Below are positions 9,577 to 22,490 of a DNA stretch of 64,000 nucleotides, in pieces (position 1 is the first letter of the stretch; every line of letters starts with the position of its first letter). Under the pieces are notes generated by a model, which was not told where the DNA came from, ran no database searches, and saw only the letters and a list, made by a program, of their open reading frames with translations. The DNA lies in contig NC_073359.2 in NCBI RefSeq assembly GCF_027580225.2, positions 14,888,001 through 14,952,000 on the forward strand, in the 5' to 3' direction. This DNA is from Misgurnus anguillicaudatus (taxonomy: Eukaryota; Chordata; Actinopteri; Cypriniformes; Cobitidae). Both the position numbers and the translations under genes were made by a program.

Positions 9577-10010
9577 AGATCTCACCACTGCGGGGAAAGG
9601 AGCGAGGGACTCCGCGAGCGTGGAGCACGAGTGGCTGTGCTATGACAGGAAACAGGGGCAGATCCGCCCGTGTTTGCTTGTCGTATGCATCTTTCTAGTT
9701 TTACGGTTCCCCCGCTTGTTCATCTCAACAAGAGAGGAACGGCAGAGGGGAGCAGCAACACAGACAGAACAGCCATGCGTCATATAAACGGTATCACCCG
9801 ATGCACTCGGGGGATTCATATGTGTCAGAGATCTCGCCACTGAATGTGAGAGGAGCGAAGGGACTCTGTAAGCATGAACGGTTGCGATGTGACAGAACAC
9901 AGGGGGGTTAGTCCGTGTGTGCAGGTCTATGCATCCATCTAGTCTCATGGCTCGCCGTGTGTTCATCCCGGGGAGAGAGGAACAGCAGGGGGAGCACGAA
10001 ACATGGATAA
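9577..10010 (+). repeat. 252-bp diverged tandem duplication
   Basis: 9577-9828 and 9829-10010 share AGATCTCRCCACTG, GAGCGARGGGACTC, TGTGAYAG-AACA-GGG and GAGAGAGGAACRGCAG blocks. Translations of both units look superficially alike only because the DNA is duplicated. Confidence 0.7.
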
Positions 10011-10252
10011 GACAACCGAAGCATATAAGCGCGGTCCCGGCGTGGGAGGTGCCAGACCGGTGATGCGCTCGGGGAAATTCATAGCAGGGAGGCTCACTCA
10101 AGCCGCTGTGCTGGACGCTATTACAACAGCGCCTGCTCTTTTAGCTTACAGCTTTATATTAAAAATATTGATCTTACCGGGCGGCCGCAGGGGAGACCTC
10201 GTCAGGCATGTGTCCGCTGCACAGGGCTCGTACCACGGCAAGCGAAGGCTAT

Positions 10253-10361
10253 CTTCGGTTCTCGGCCGGAAAGCGGCAGGGGAAGACGCTAGACCTGGAT
10301 TTTGCTGTCTTCGGTTCTCAGCCGGAAAGGGCAGGGAAGACGCTAGGCCTGGACTCCGCTG
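10253..10361 (+). repeat. 56-bp tandem duplication
   Basis: CTTCGGTTCTCGGCCGGAAA at 10253 and its near-identical copy at 10309, each continuing to GACGCTAG-CCTGGA. Present in all three element copies. Confidence 0.85.
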
Positions 10362-10435
10362 CAGGGCTTTTGTCGACGGCGAGGTAAGGCTTCTTGTTCT
10401 TCGGAGCAGCGAGAGGTTCGCGCTGAAGGAGAAAT

Positions 10436-10599
10436 TAATGAGCTCCTGACGCTTGAACCGCGCTTATGTAAGGACGTGTACTTCCCGCGCGCGGGTTCAA
10501 ACGTCATTGGTCTGTACTTTGTACAGACGTTGGCCAATGGGCTTCGGTCACGGAGTAAACGGGAGTTTCCCCCGTAGCGTCAGCTAACTGACGCAATGC
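10436..10599 (-). repeat. Long inverted-repeat arm, right (copy 1)
   Basis: Reverse complement of 5357-5520 with equal length (164 bp). It contains the inverted TATA-like segment (mutated to CTTATGTAAGG in this copy), the CCCGCGCGCGGG palindrome and the GTCTGTAC/GTACAGAC dyad. Confidence 0.85.
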
Positions 10600-10624
10600 G
10601 AAGTGAACCGTATTGAAAGGGAAC

Positions 10625-13600
10625 TAGCTGTTTTAAAGCATATCTAGCTCAGAAAAGCGTTTCTGAGTGATTTGTGCATATTTCAAGTGGCAATGTAACT
10701 TTTCAAGCAAAAGTGACCAAATGTGCCTAAAATGCTCAAAGGAGCATGCATATGACGAAACTAGCTGTTTTAAAGCATATCTAGCTCAGAAAAGCATTTC
10801 TGAGTGATTTGTGCATATTTCAAGTGGCAATGTAACTTTTCATGCAAAAGTGACAAAATGTGCCTAAAATGCTCACAGGAGCATGCATATGATGAAACTA
10901 GCTGTTTTAAAGCATATCTAGCTCAGAAAAGCGTTTTTGAGTGATTTGTGCATATTTCAAGTGGCAATGTAACTTTTCATGCAAAAGTGACCAAATGTGC
11001 CTAAAATGCTCAGAGGAGCATGCATATGATGAAACTAGCTGATTTAAAGCATATCTAGCTCAGAAAAGGGTTTCTGAATGAAAATTGCATATTTCAAGTG
11101 GCAATGTAAATTTTCATGCAAAAGTGACAAAATGTGCCTAAAATGCTCACAGGAGCATGCATATGACGAAACTAGCTGTTTTAAAGCATATCTAGCTCAG
11201 AAAAGCGTTTCTGAGTGATTTGTGCATATTTCAAGTGGTAATGTAACTTTTCATGCAAAAGTGACCAAATGTGCCTAAAATGCTCACAGGAGCATGCATA
11301 TGACGAAACTAGCTGTTTGAAAGCATATCTAGCTCAGAAAAGCGTTTCTGAGTGTTTGTGCATATTTCAAGTGGCAATGTAACTTTTCATGCAAAAGTCA
11401 CCAAATGTGCCTAAAATGCTCACAGGAGCATGCATATGATGAAACTAGCTGTTTTAAAGCATACCTAGCTCAGAAAAGCGTTTCTGAGTGAGAATTGCAT
11501 ATTTCAAGTGGCAATGTAACTTTTCATGCAAAAGTGACCAAATGTGCCTAAAATGCTCACAGGAGCATGCATATGATGAAACTAGATGTTTTAAAGCATA
11601 CCTAGCTCAGAAAAGTGTTTCTGAGTGAGAATTGCATATTTCAAGTGGCAATGTAACTTTTCATGCAAAAGTGACCAAAAGTGCCTAAAATGATCACAGG
11701 AGCATGGATATGATGAAACTATCTGTTTTAAAGCATATCTAGCTCAGAAAAGCGTTTCTTGAGTGAAAATTGCATATTTCAAGTGGCAATGTAAATTTTC
11801 CTGAAAAAAGGACCAAATGTGCCTAAAATGCTCACAGGAGCATGGATATGATGAAACTAGCTGTTTTAAAGCATATCTAGCTCAGAAAAGCGTTTCTGAG
11901 TGATTTGGGCATATTTCAAGTGGCAATGTAACTTTTCATGCAAAAGTGACCAAATGTGCCTAAAATGCTCACAGGAGCATGCATATGATGAAACTAGCTG
12001 ATTTAAAGCATATCTAGCTCAGAAAAGCGTTTCTGAGTGAAAATTGCATATTTCAAGTGGCAATGTAAATTTTCATGCAAAAGTGACAAAATGTGCCTCA
12101 AATGCCCACAAGAGCATGCATATGATGAAACTAGCTGTTTTAAAGCATATCTAGCTCAGAAAAGCGTTTCTTAGTGAAAATTGCATATTTCAAGTGGCAA
12201 TGTAACTTTTCATGCAAAAGTGACCAAATGTGCCTAAAATGCTTACAGGAGCATGGATATAATGAAACTAGCTGTTTTAAAGCATATCTAGCTCAAAAAT
12301 GCGTTTCTGAGTGATTTGTGCATATTTCAAGTGGCAATGTAACTTTCAAACAAAAGTGACCAAATGTGTCTAAAATGCTCACAAGAGCATGCATATGACG
12401 AAACTAGCTGTTTTAAAGCATATCTAGCCCAGAAAAGCGTTTCTGAGTGATTTGTGCATATTTCAAGTGGCAATGTAACTTTTCATGCAAAAGTGACCAA
12501 ATGTGCCTAAAATGCTCACAGGAGCATGCATATGACGAAACTAGCTGTTTTAAAGCATATCTAGCTCAGAAAAGCGTTTCTGAGTGTTTGTGCATATCTG
12601 TTTTAAAGCATATCTAGCTCAGAAAAGCGTTTCTTAGTGAAAATTGCATATTTCAAGTGGCAATGTAACTTTTCATGCAAAAGTGACCAAATGTGCCTAA
12701 AATGCTTACAGGAGCATGGATATAATGAAACTAGCTGTTTTAAAGCATATCTAGCTCAAAAATGCGTTTCTGAGTGATTTGTGCATATTTCAAGTGGCAA
12801 TGTAACTTTCAAACAAAAGTGACCAAATGTGTCTAAAATGCTCACAAGAGCATGCATATGACGAAACTAGCTGTTTTAAAGCATATCTAGCCCAGAAAAG
12901 CGTTTCTGAGTGATTTGTGCATATTTCAAGTGGCAATGTAACTTTTCATGCAAAAGTGACCAAATGTGCCTAAAATGCTCACAGGAGCATGCATATGACG
13001 AAACTAGCTGTTTTAAAGCATATCTAGCTCAGAAAAGCGTTTCTGAGGGTTTGTGCATATCTGTTTTAAAGCATATCTAGCTCAGAAAAGCGTTTCTGAG
13101 GGATTTGTGCATATTTCCAGTGGCAATGTAACTTTTCATGCAAAAGTGACCAAATGTGCCTAAAATGCTCACAGGAGCATGCATATGATGAAACTAGCTG
13201 TTTTGAAGCATATCTAGCTCAGAAAAGCGTTTCTTAGTGAAAATTGCATATTTCAAGTGGCAATGTAACTTTTCATGCAAAAGTGACCAAATGTGCCTAA
13301 AATGCTTACAGGAGCATGGATATAATGAAACTAGCTGTTTTAAAGCATATCTAGCTCAAAAATGCGTTTCTGAGTGATTTGTGCATATTTCAAGTGGCAA
13401 TGTAACTTTCAAACAAAAGTGACCAAATGTGTCTAAAATGCTCACAAGAGCATGCATATGACGAAACTAGCTGTTTTAAAGCATATCTAGCCCAGAAAAG
13501 CGTTTCTGAGTGATTTGTGCATATTTCAAGTGGCAATGTAACTTTTCATGCAAAAGTGACCAAATGTGCCTAAAATGCTCACAGGAGCATGCATATGACG

Positions 13601-15301
13601 AAACTAGCTGTTTTAAAGCATATCTAGCTCAGAAAAGCGTTTCTGAGTGTTTGTGCATATCTGTTTTAAAGCATATCTAGCTCAGAAAAGCGTTTCTTAG
13701 TGAAAATTGCATATTTCAAGTGGCAATGTAACTTTTCATGCAAAAGTGACCAAATGTGCCTAAAATGCTCACAGGAGCATGGATATGATGAAACTAGCTG
13801 TTTTAAAGCATATCTAGCTCGAAAAAGCTTTTCTGAGTGATTTGTGCATATTTCAAGGGGCAATGTAACTTTTCATGCAAAAGTGACCAAATGTGCCTAA
13901 AATGCTCACAGGAGCATGCATATGACGAAACTAGCTGTTTTAAAGCATATCTAGCCCAGAAAAGCGTTTCTGAATGATTTGTGCATATTTCAAGTTGCAA
14001 TGTAACTTTTCATGCAAAAGTGACCAAATGTGCCTAAAATGCTCACAGGAGCATGCATATGACGAACCTAGCTGTTTTAAAGCATATCTAGCTCAGAAAA
14101 GTGTTTCTGAGTGATTCGTGCATATTTTAAGTGGGAATGTAACTTTTCATGCAAAAGTGACCAAATGTGCCTAAAATGCTCAAAGGAGCATGCATATGAT
14201 GAAACTAGCTGTTTTAAAGCATATCTAGCTCAGAAAAGCGTTTCTGAATGATTTGTGCATATTTCAAGTGGCAATGTAACTTTTCATGCAAAAGTGACCA
14301 AATGTGCCTAAAATGCTCACAGGAGCATGGATATGATGAAACTAGCTGTTTTAAAGCATATCTAGCTCAGAAAAGCGTTTCTGAGTGATTTGTTCATATT
14401 TCAAGTGGCAATGTAACTTTTCAAGCAAAAGTGACAAAATGTCCCTAAAATGCTCACAGGAGCATGCATATGATGAAACTTGCTGTTTTAAAGCATATCT
14501 AGCTCAGAAAAGCGTTTCTGAGTGATTTGTGCATATTTCAAGTGGCAATGTAACTTTTCATGCAAAAGTGACCAAATGTGCCTAAAATGCTCACAGGAGC
14601 ATGGATATGATGAAACTAGCTGTTTTAAAGCATATCTAGCTCAGAAAAGCGTTTCTGAGTGATTTGTGCATATTTCAAGTGGCAATGTAACTTTTCAAGC
14701 AAAAGTGACCAAATGTGCCTAAAATGCTCACAGGAGCATGCATATGATGAAACTAGCTGTTTTAAAGCATGTCTAGCCCAGAAAAGCGTTTCTGAGTGAT
14801 TTGTGCATATTTCAAGTTGCAATGTAACTTTTCATGCAAAAGTGACCAAATGTGCCTAAAATTCTCACAGGAGCATGCATATGATGAAACTAGCTGTTTT
14901 AAAGCATATCTAGCTCAGAAAAGCGTTTTTGAGTGAAAATTGCATATTTCAAGTGGCAATGTAACTTTTCATGCAAAAGTGACCAAATGTGCCTAAAATG
15001 CTCACAGGAGCATGCATATGATGAAACTAGCTGTTTTAAAGCATATCTAGCTCAGAAAAGCTTTTCTGTGTGATTTGTGCATATTTCAAGTGGCAATGTA
15101 ACTTTTCATGCGAAAGTGACCAAATGTGCCTAGAATGCTCACAGGAGCATGCATATGACGAAACTAGCTGTTTTAAAGCATATCTAGCCCAGAAAAGCGT
15201 CTCTGAGTGATTTGTGCATATTTCAAGTGGTAATGTAACTTTTCATGCAAAAGTGACCAAATGTGCCTAAAATGCTCACAGGAGCATGCATATGATGAAA
15301 C
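10625..15301 (+). repeat. 137-bp satellite, block II (type A)
   Basis: About 34 monomers, resuming at TAGCTGTTTTAAAGC exactly where block I stopped (GATGAAAC). Mostly type A (CACAGGAGC, GAAACTAGC), with many monomers reading GACGAAAC. It includes truncated monomers near 12590, 13050 and 13645 and the unoccupied paralogue of the element-1 site near 11857. Confidence 0.95.
12165..13690 (+). repeat. Amplified segment with truncated monomer
   Basis: A segment marked by GGATATAATGAAAC, CTCAAAAATGCG and AACTTTCAAACAAAAG occurs three times (about 12165, 12625 and 13225). Spacings are about 460 and 600 bp, that is three monomers plus a 49-bp remnant, with one more full monomer in the last interval. 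The remnant joins TTTGTGCATAT directly to CTGTTTTAAAGC. Confidence 0.75.
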
Positions 15302-15438
15302 GCTTAGGTTACTCACGTAACCCCGGTTCCCTGAAATAACGGGAACGAAGCATTGCGTCAGTTAGCTGACGCTATGGGGGAAACTCCTGTTTACTCCGTG
15401 ACTGAAGCCTATTGGTTAACGTCTGTACAAAGTACAGA

Positions 15439-15486
15439 CCAATGACGTTTGAACCCGCGCGCGGGATGCACACGTCCTTATATAAG
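15439..15486 (+). promoter_or_regulatory. Promoter-like CCAAT / TATA arrangement, copy 2
   Basis: Same layout as in copy 1. In this copy both arms keep an intact TATATAA, so it is the best-preserved candidate for paired inward promoters. Motif-based inference only. Confidence 0.3.
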
Positions 15487-17194
15487 CGCGGTTCAAGCGT
15501 TAGGAGCTTATTATTATTCGACTGAAGCGCGCAGCCGAATACACTCGCTGCGTAGACGTTTGTAGCACGGCAAGTGACGCAATGCTTCGTTCCCGTTATT
15601 TCAGGGAACCGGGTAACCTAAGCGTTCCCTTTCAATACGGTTCACTTCGCATTGCGTCAGTTAGCTGACGCTATGGGGGAACGTAATCCCATCACGCCGT
15701 GCATACACAACGTACAGAAGTGCCTTACCGGAGAGACACTGCGTGTGGCCCTATACCCGGCATATTCACAGCTTTAAAGCAATGTGTAAGCACCATATAA
15801 AATGTTGACGCGCACACGGTGGGGTTTTAAACGCACCGGGGGCACATAACATAGCACAAGCCGGCGAGATACCGAGCGCGCCGCGGGTGTGCGAGAAAAG
15901 TAAATTCACGTTGGTGAGCTCGCTGAGCGCACCGTGGTGTACACATAAAACGCATGAGCGTGCATGATTGAGCCGAGAGAACCTGCGCTCGTAGGGCAGG
16001 GACGTCTAAGCTGTACAATCTGACAACGTAGACGGCGAAGACCAGCCGGCCGTGTAGCAGATATCAAATATAGATACCCCTGTAGACCAAGTCCATGAAA
16101 AAGCCAATCTCTCACAGAGTGGGCTCTATATAGGACATAGCTCATAGAGGGGCGTAAGCCAGTGCGATGGTTTCAACGATCCATCTAAATAACCACTGTA
16201 AGCAACAGACATACATAGTGAGTGATCTGCGAAGCTGACGAACGGCCGATCTGACTATAATATGCGGCAGAGCGGTTCGTAGCGTGGGATTATACAGATA
16301 CCACAATAGTGTGAACCCAGGTGCGCCCTCGAGCGCATCGGGATGCATATAGGTAGTATTATAGTGCACAGATCGGTGAGCTGTCCAAGCGCGCCATAAA
16401 TGTGTATTGACTATAAAGTGTTATAATACACATACCGGCAAGATTCTCAATCTCGCCGTCATGTGTTGTGATAATAAGTTGTGCGCACACGGGTGAACCC
16501 TTCAGTGCACCGTGAATGCGTATAGATAAATCAATGCACAGAACGCGCCGTGAATGTGTACAGATATGATTGATGAACGTACGGTGGGCACTCAACGCAC
16601 CGTGAACGTACACAGATGAACAACAATGTATGTATGTGTCACAGCCGTGTATACAGATGAGCTTTTCCGAGCGCATCTTTAGTGTATACCGAAATGTTAT
16701 AGCGTGCATATGTGAGCTTCTCTAAGCGCACGGTGGACGCATATAATTAAAACCCATATCGTGCATACAGGTGAGCTTACGCGGCGCACCTTTAATGCAA
16801 CAAACCTCAGTAGTGCGCGAAGCAGGGATGTCGAAGCTGTAAACTAACAACTTGTACGGCGGGGACCAGCCGGCCTTGTCACAAATGTCAAATGAGAAAC
16901 TTCTAAGACCATGCCCGAGGATCTTATCCATACATGGAGTAGACTTCATTGTCACGGGAGGTGATAACGTCAACGATCCATAAATAACCTGTATTGACAG
17001 GTGCGCTAGTGAGTGATCTGTGACGCCGATGAACAGCTGATCGTCTGATGTACGTCAGACGTATCTGTCATACAGGACCTTGGACAGTTCCAGAGCGCTG
17101 CGCCTCGGGCACCATCCGCATCTGAGAAATGACAGACTTATGAATAAAGTAAATGGTCGGTCATAAAAGCGTGGTTCGCTGTTATCACCGCCAC

Positions 17195-17209
17195 ATATAT
17201 ATATATATA
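17195..17209. repeat. (AT)n microsatellite, copy 2
   Basis: 15 bp of alternating AT, orthologous to 7273-7293. Confidence 0.95.
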
Positions 17210-20200
17210 CGGAGGGGGAGAAAGCCGCCATGCATGAGCCTATGTAGTGAGGAGAAAGCTGTTCCACCTACAATTCGCGTGGGGAAGACTCTCGCTGTCA
17301 CTAGACAGAATAGATCAGACTTTGCATAAGGACGCCTCGCGAAAGGGGGCCTAGCAGCTCGTGTCAACGTGTTATATGGCACGTAATGTAGGTCGTGTCC
17401 CACGGATGCAATCTCCGCACGCCCATCGTAACGGGTTAATATGTCTGCATCTTGGTAGTTTAAGCACGAGATGCATATCACTCTGATTGAACATAGCTTA
17501 TAAAGCGATGCAATGAGTTTATAAAGCAGATGACTCGTCAGCTTGTACAGGGGCGAGATCTCAGTCTGGTTCGGTAAATAATGGAACCACCGTAGTTTGC
17601 CCGACCGCATTATCACAATAACATGGTCGAGAGTGCTGCAGTGCTAAAATCATCCCCTTAATAGACCATATGTACAGTACAAGGTGATTGATATGAGACA
17701 ACGGGCGTTCCACGCGCCAAAGGCTGATTGCCGTCGTAAAGCGTGTTCAACCCACAGCAGATGCTGGCGAACTCATAATGATAGCACTTCATGCAGCTGT
17801 GTGTAACTTAAGCATGAGCTTCCCGGCCGTCAGCTCGGGGCAGGACCTTTGCTTAGTCAAACTGAAGTGGACTTATGAACAGAATGCCACGATATTCAGC
17901 TTTCTGAGGCTCGTTAGAGGGGTACGTGAGCCCGTCTTAAACGAGATGCCGCGCGTCTGTCTGTGCGCGCGCTTTGAGCTTTGAAACTTATTGTGGCGGG
18001 TAGCAAGCTCACTTCAGGTTGATATTACCCTTAATATCTCCGAGTATTGGAGCGGAGCGGAGGTGTGAGCGTCTTCGGATCCGCTGATATAAATCAGCTG
18101 TATGGCCGAAAAACGTCATAAACCGCTTGTCTGTAAGCCTTTGTGTAGCCGTCCGGAGAGGGCGCGATTCAAATGCTTGGAGCCATGCAAAAATCTGAAG
18201 CTGCCGTCTCTCTAGGAAGAGAGAATGACAGCCGTAAGACCGTGCTCGTTTGCGCCGTCAGCATCGTAGCGGAGAAACTGAGGTGGGCTGCGAGCGAATT
18301 CGGCAGAAAGGTGTTAGAGACACCGTACAGCCGTGGGGTGTCAATACACAGTATATGGCCAAACCGGGGTTTTTTCGGCAAGCGTCGATAGAATTATGGA
18401 CAGCGGGCCGTGTGTGCGTATTACTGATTGCTTGTCAGTAAGGCGAGAAAGTGTTTAGAGACACTGTACAACCGTGGGGTGTCAATACACAGTATAGTAA
18501 GCACGGAAATTACTCTTTTTAGAGGAATTCAATACCATTCGCCACTATAGTGAGGTCGCATAACCAACAGTATTACACAGTATGTTTTGGATAAACAGCA
18601 CACAGAAAACATTTCAGGGCAGTCCAGCCGAGGCGCGACTTAACCCCTCTTCCTCCAGACAGTTCTCTGTCGACGCAGCTGTGCTGCGAAGACCAGAGCT
18701 CGGCCGTTCAGGTGCACGAGCCTCAGTAGTGACGGTGACCCGAACGGCTCACGGAGCAGAGCAGTATGTCTAGGTGGTTTAATGTCAGACTGAACCCATC
18801 GCAGAGAGGAAGTCTGCCGTGAGGCCCGCGGTTTTGCCGTTTATTAAAAAGGGCAGAAAAACCGGGTATATAAGAATGTACCAATATTCAGCGCACTGAT
18901 ATAGGACGGGACTGAATAAAGGGAGGTATTCGGGCCTCAGTATGTTAAACCAATTCGTTCTGCCTCTGATTCCGTCTAAACCAGAGAGAAATGACCGGGC
19001 AGACAAGTAGTGAGCTTTCCGAAGTGAGATAGACTCAGGCCGGTTAAGCTCTATAATAAGTGTTTTAGCGCTCAAATAGAGGCGTGTCCGCCTTATCGAG
19101 CAGACGAATGAGATCGCGCCGCTCCAGGAGGGGAGGGGCATGAAGCTCTGTAATCGTTGAACATTAGACAGCTGCATTTAGAGGCAGCGAGCCTTAAGAC
19201 CGCGTGCTAACTACGCCGTTAAGAGACCTCACCACTGCGGGGAAAGAAGCGAGGGACTCCGCGAGCGTGGAGCACGAGTGGCTGTGCTATGACAGGGAAC
19301 AGGGGCAGATCCGCCCGTGTTTGCTTGTCGTATGCATCTTTCTAGTTTTACGGTTCCCCCGCTTGTTCATCTCAACAAGAGAGGAACGGCAGAGGGGAGC
19401 AGCAACACAGACAGAACAGCCATGCGTCATATAAACGGTATCACCTGATGCACTCGGGGATTAATATACGTGTCAGAGATCTCGCCACTGAATGTGAGAG
19501 GAGCGAAGGGACTCTGTAAGCATGAACGGTTGCGATGTGACAGAACACAGGGGGGGTTAGTCCGTGTGTGCTTGTCTATGCATCCATCTAGTCTCATGGC
19601 TCGCCGTGTGTTCATCCCGGGGAGAGAGGAACAGCAGGGGGAGCACGAAACATGGATAAGACAACCGAAGCATATAAGCGCGGTCCCGGCGTGGGAGGTG
19701 CCAGACCGGTGACGCGCTCGGGGAAATTCATAGCAGGGAGGCTCACTCAAGCCGCTGTGCTGGACGCTATTACAACAGCGCCTGCTCTTTTAGCTTACAG
19801 CTTTATATTAAAAATATTGATCTTACCGGGCGGCCGCAGGGGAAACCTCGTCAGGCATGTGTCCGCTGCACAGGGCTCGTACCACGGCAAGCGAAGGCTA
19901 TCTTCGGTTCTCGGCCGGAAAGCGGCAGGGGAAGACGCTAGACCTGGATTCTGCTGTCTTCGGTTCTCAGCCGGAAAGGGCAGGGAAGACGCTAGGCCTG
20001 GACTCCGCTGCAGGGCTTTTGTCGACGGCGAGGTAAGGCTTCTTCTTCTTCGGAGCAGCGAGAGGTTCGCGCTGAAGGAGAAATTAATGAGCTCCTGACG
20101 CTTGAACCGCGCTTATATAAGGACGTGTGCATCCCGCGCGCGGGTTCAAACGTCATTGGTCTGTACTTTGTACAGACGTTAACCAATAGGCTTCAGTCAC

Positions 20201-22490
20201 GGAGTAAACAGGAGTTTCCCCCATAGCGTCAGCTAACTGACGCAATGCGAAGTGAACCGTATTGAAAGGGAACTAGCTGTTTTAAAGCATATCTAGCTCA
20301 GAAAAGCGTTTCTGAGTGATTTGTGCATATTTCAAGTGGCAATGTAACTTTTCATGCAAAAGTGACCAAATGTGCCTAAAATGCTCACAGGAGCATGCAT
20401 ATGATGAAACTAGCTGTTTTAAAGCATGTCTAGCTCAGAAAAGCGTTTCTGAGTGAAAATTGCATATTTCCAGTGGCAAATGTAACTTTTCATGCAAAAG
20501 TGACCAAATGTGCCTAAAATGCTCACGGGAGCATGCATATGATGAAACAATCTGTTTTAAAGCATGTCTAGCTCAGAAAAGCGTTTCTGAGTGAAAATTG
20601 CATATTTCAAGTGGCAATGTAACTTTTCATGCAAAATGTGCCTAAAATGCTCACGGGAGCATGAATTTGATGAAACTAGCTGTTTTAAAGCATATCTAGC
20701 TCAGAAAAGCGTTTCTGAGTGAGAATTGCATATTTCAAGTGGCAATGTAACTTTTCATGCAAAAGTGACCAAATGTGCCTAAAATGCTCACGGGAGCATG
20801 CATATGATGAAACAATCTGTTTTAAAGAATATCAAGCTCAGAAAAGCGTTTCTGAGTGATTTTTGCATATTTCAAGTGGCAATGTAACTTTTCATGCAAA
20901 AGTGACCAAATGTGCCTAAAATGCTCACGGGAGCATGCATATGATGAAACAAGCTGTTTTAAAGCATATCTAGCTCAGAAAAGCGTTTCTGAGTGAAAAT
21001 TGCATATTTTAAGTGGCAATGTAACTTTTCATACAAAAGTGACCAAATGTGCCTAAAATGCTTACGGGAGCATGCATATGATGAAACTAGCTGTTTTAAT
21101 GCATATCTAGCTCAGAAAAGCGTTTTTGAGTGATTTGTGCATATTTCAAGTGGCAATGTAACTTTTCATGCAAAAGTGACCAAATGTGCCTAAAATGCTC
21201 ACGGGGGCATGCATATGATGAAACTAGCTGTTTTAAAGCATATCTAGCTCAGAAAAGCGTTTCTGAGTGATTTTTGCATATTTCAAGTGGCAATGTAACT
21301 TTTTATGCCAAAGTGACCAAATGTGCCTAAAATGCTCACGGGAGCATGCATATGATAAAACAAGCTGTTTTAAAGCATATCTAGCTTAGAAAAGCGTTTC
21401 TGAGTGATTTTTGCATATTTCAAGTGGCAATGTAACTTTTTATGCAAAAGTGACCAAATGTGCCTAAAATGCTCACGGGAGCATGCATATGATGAAACAA
21501 TCTGTTTAAAAGCATATCTAGCTCAGAAAAGCGTTTCTGAGTGATTTTTGCATATTTCAAGTGGCAATGTAACTTTTCATGCAAAAGTGACCAAATGTGC
21601 CTAAAATGCTCATGGGAGCATGCATATGATGAAACAATCTGTTTTAAAGAATATCTAGCTCAGAAAAGCGTTTCTGAGTGATTTTTGCATATTTCAAGTG
21701 GCAATGTAACTTTTCATGCAAAAGTGACCAAATGTGCCTAAAATGCTCACGGGAGCATGCATATGATGAAACAAGCTGTTTTAAAGCATATCTAGCTCAG
21801 AAAAGCGTTTCTGAGTGAAAATTGCATATTTCAAGTGGCAATGTAAATTTTCATGAAAAAGTGACCAAATGTGCCTAAAATGATCACAGGAGCATGCATA
21901 TGATGAAACTAGCTGTCTTAAAGCATATCTACCTCAGAAAAGCGTTTCTGAGGGATTTGTGCATATTTCCAGTGGCAAATGTAACTTTTCATGTAAAAGT
22001 GACCAAACGTGCCTAAAATGCTCACGGGAGCATGCATATGATGAAACAAGCTGTTTTAAAGCATATCTAGCTCAGAAAAGTGTTTCTGAGTGAGAATTGC
22101 ATATTTCAAGTGGCAATGTAACTTTTCATGCAAAAGTGACCAAATGTGCCCAGCATGCTTTCAGCAGCATGCATATGATGAAACTAGCTGTTTTAAAGCA
22201 TATCTAGCTCAGAAAAGTGTTTTTGAGTGATTTGTGCATATTTCAAGTGGCAATGTAACTTTTCATGCAAAAGTGACCAAATGTGCCTAAAATGCTCACG
22301 GGAGCATGTATATGATGAAACTAGCTGTTTTAAAGCATATCTAGCTCAGAAAAGCGTTTCTGAGTGATTTGTGCATATTTCAAGTGGCAATGTAACTTTT
22401 CATGCAAAAGTGACCAAATGTGCCTAAAATGCTCACGGGAGCATGCATATGATGAAACAATCTGTTTTAAAGCATATCTAGCTCAGAAAA

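Larger units (their letters stand above)
5309..10624 (+). mobile_element. Composite inverted-repeat element, copy 1
   Basis: GC-richer insertion in the satellite. It begins GCTTAGGTTACTCACG and ends GAAAGGGAAC. Two parts are visible: a 332-bp short element with its own inverted ends (5309-5640), directly abutting a 4984-bp element (5641-10624) whose ends are inverted copies of GTTCCCTTTCAATACGG (left end mutated to CAGTGCGG). The three bases AAC lie on both sides (5306-5308 and 10622-10624) and could be a 3-bp target duplication, or AAC may simply be the element terminus. No transposase-like frame is visible, so it looks non-autonomous. The superfamily is not determined. This copy is the longest of three and carries a private 140-bp tandem duplication. 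Confidence 0.85.
5641..10624 (+). mobile_element. Long part of element copy 1
   Basis: Bounded by GTTCCCTTTCAGTGCGG at the left and its inverted counterpart CCGTATTGAAAGGGAAC at the right. The interior is CpG-rich compared with the satellite and consists largely of diverged internal duplications (see separate entries). The longest frame, 10003-10449 (148 codons), is also open in copy 2. However, of four base differences three change the amino acid and one is silent, and copy 3 breaks it with an extra G, so I see no sign of coding constraint. Confidence 0.8.
15302..20273 (+). mobile_element. Composite inverted-repeat element, copy 2
   Basis: Same architecture and orientation as copy 1, inserted at the same monomer base (GATGAAAC before, TAGCTG after). 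The short part is 15302-15623 (right end shortened by about 10 bp) and the long part is 15624-20273. Inverted arms are 15350 to about 15512 and 20085-20248. Differences from copy 1: it lacks the 140-bp duplication, has a collapsed 128-bp repeat, and has lost one unit of the degenerate array near 16418. CCAAT (15439) and TATATAAG (15479-15486) are intact on the left, and the right arm also retains CTTATATAAGG. Confidence 0.85.

Noticed and set aside
10003..10449. 148-codon open frame in the long element, also open in copy 2 (19652-20098)
   Set aside because: Four base differences give three amino-acid changes and one silent change, copy 3 has a frameshift, and the frame runs through a 56-bp tandem duplication and into the inverted arm. 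No domain was recognised. Its conservation reflects recent amplification.
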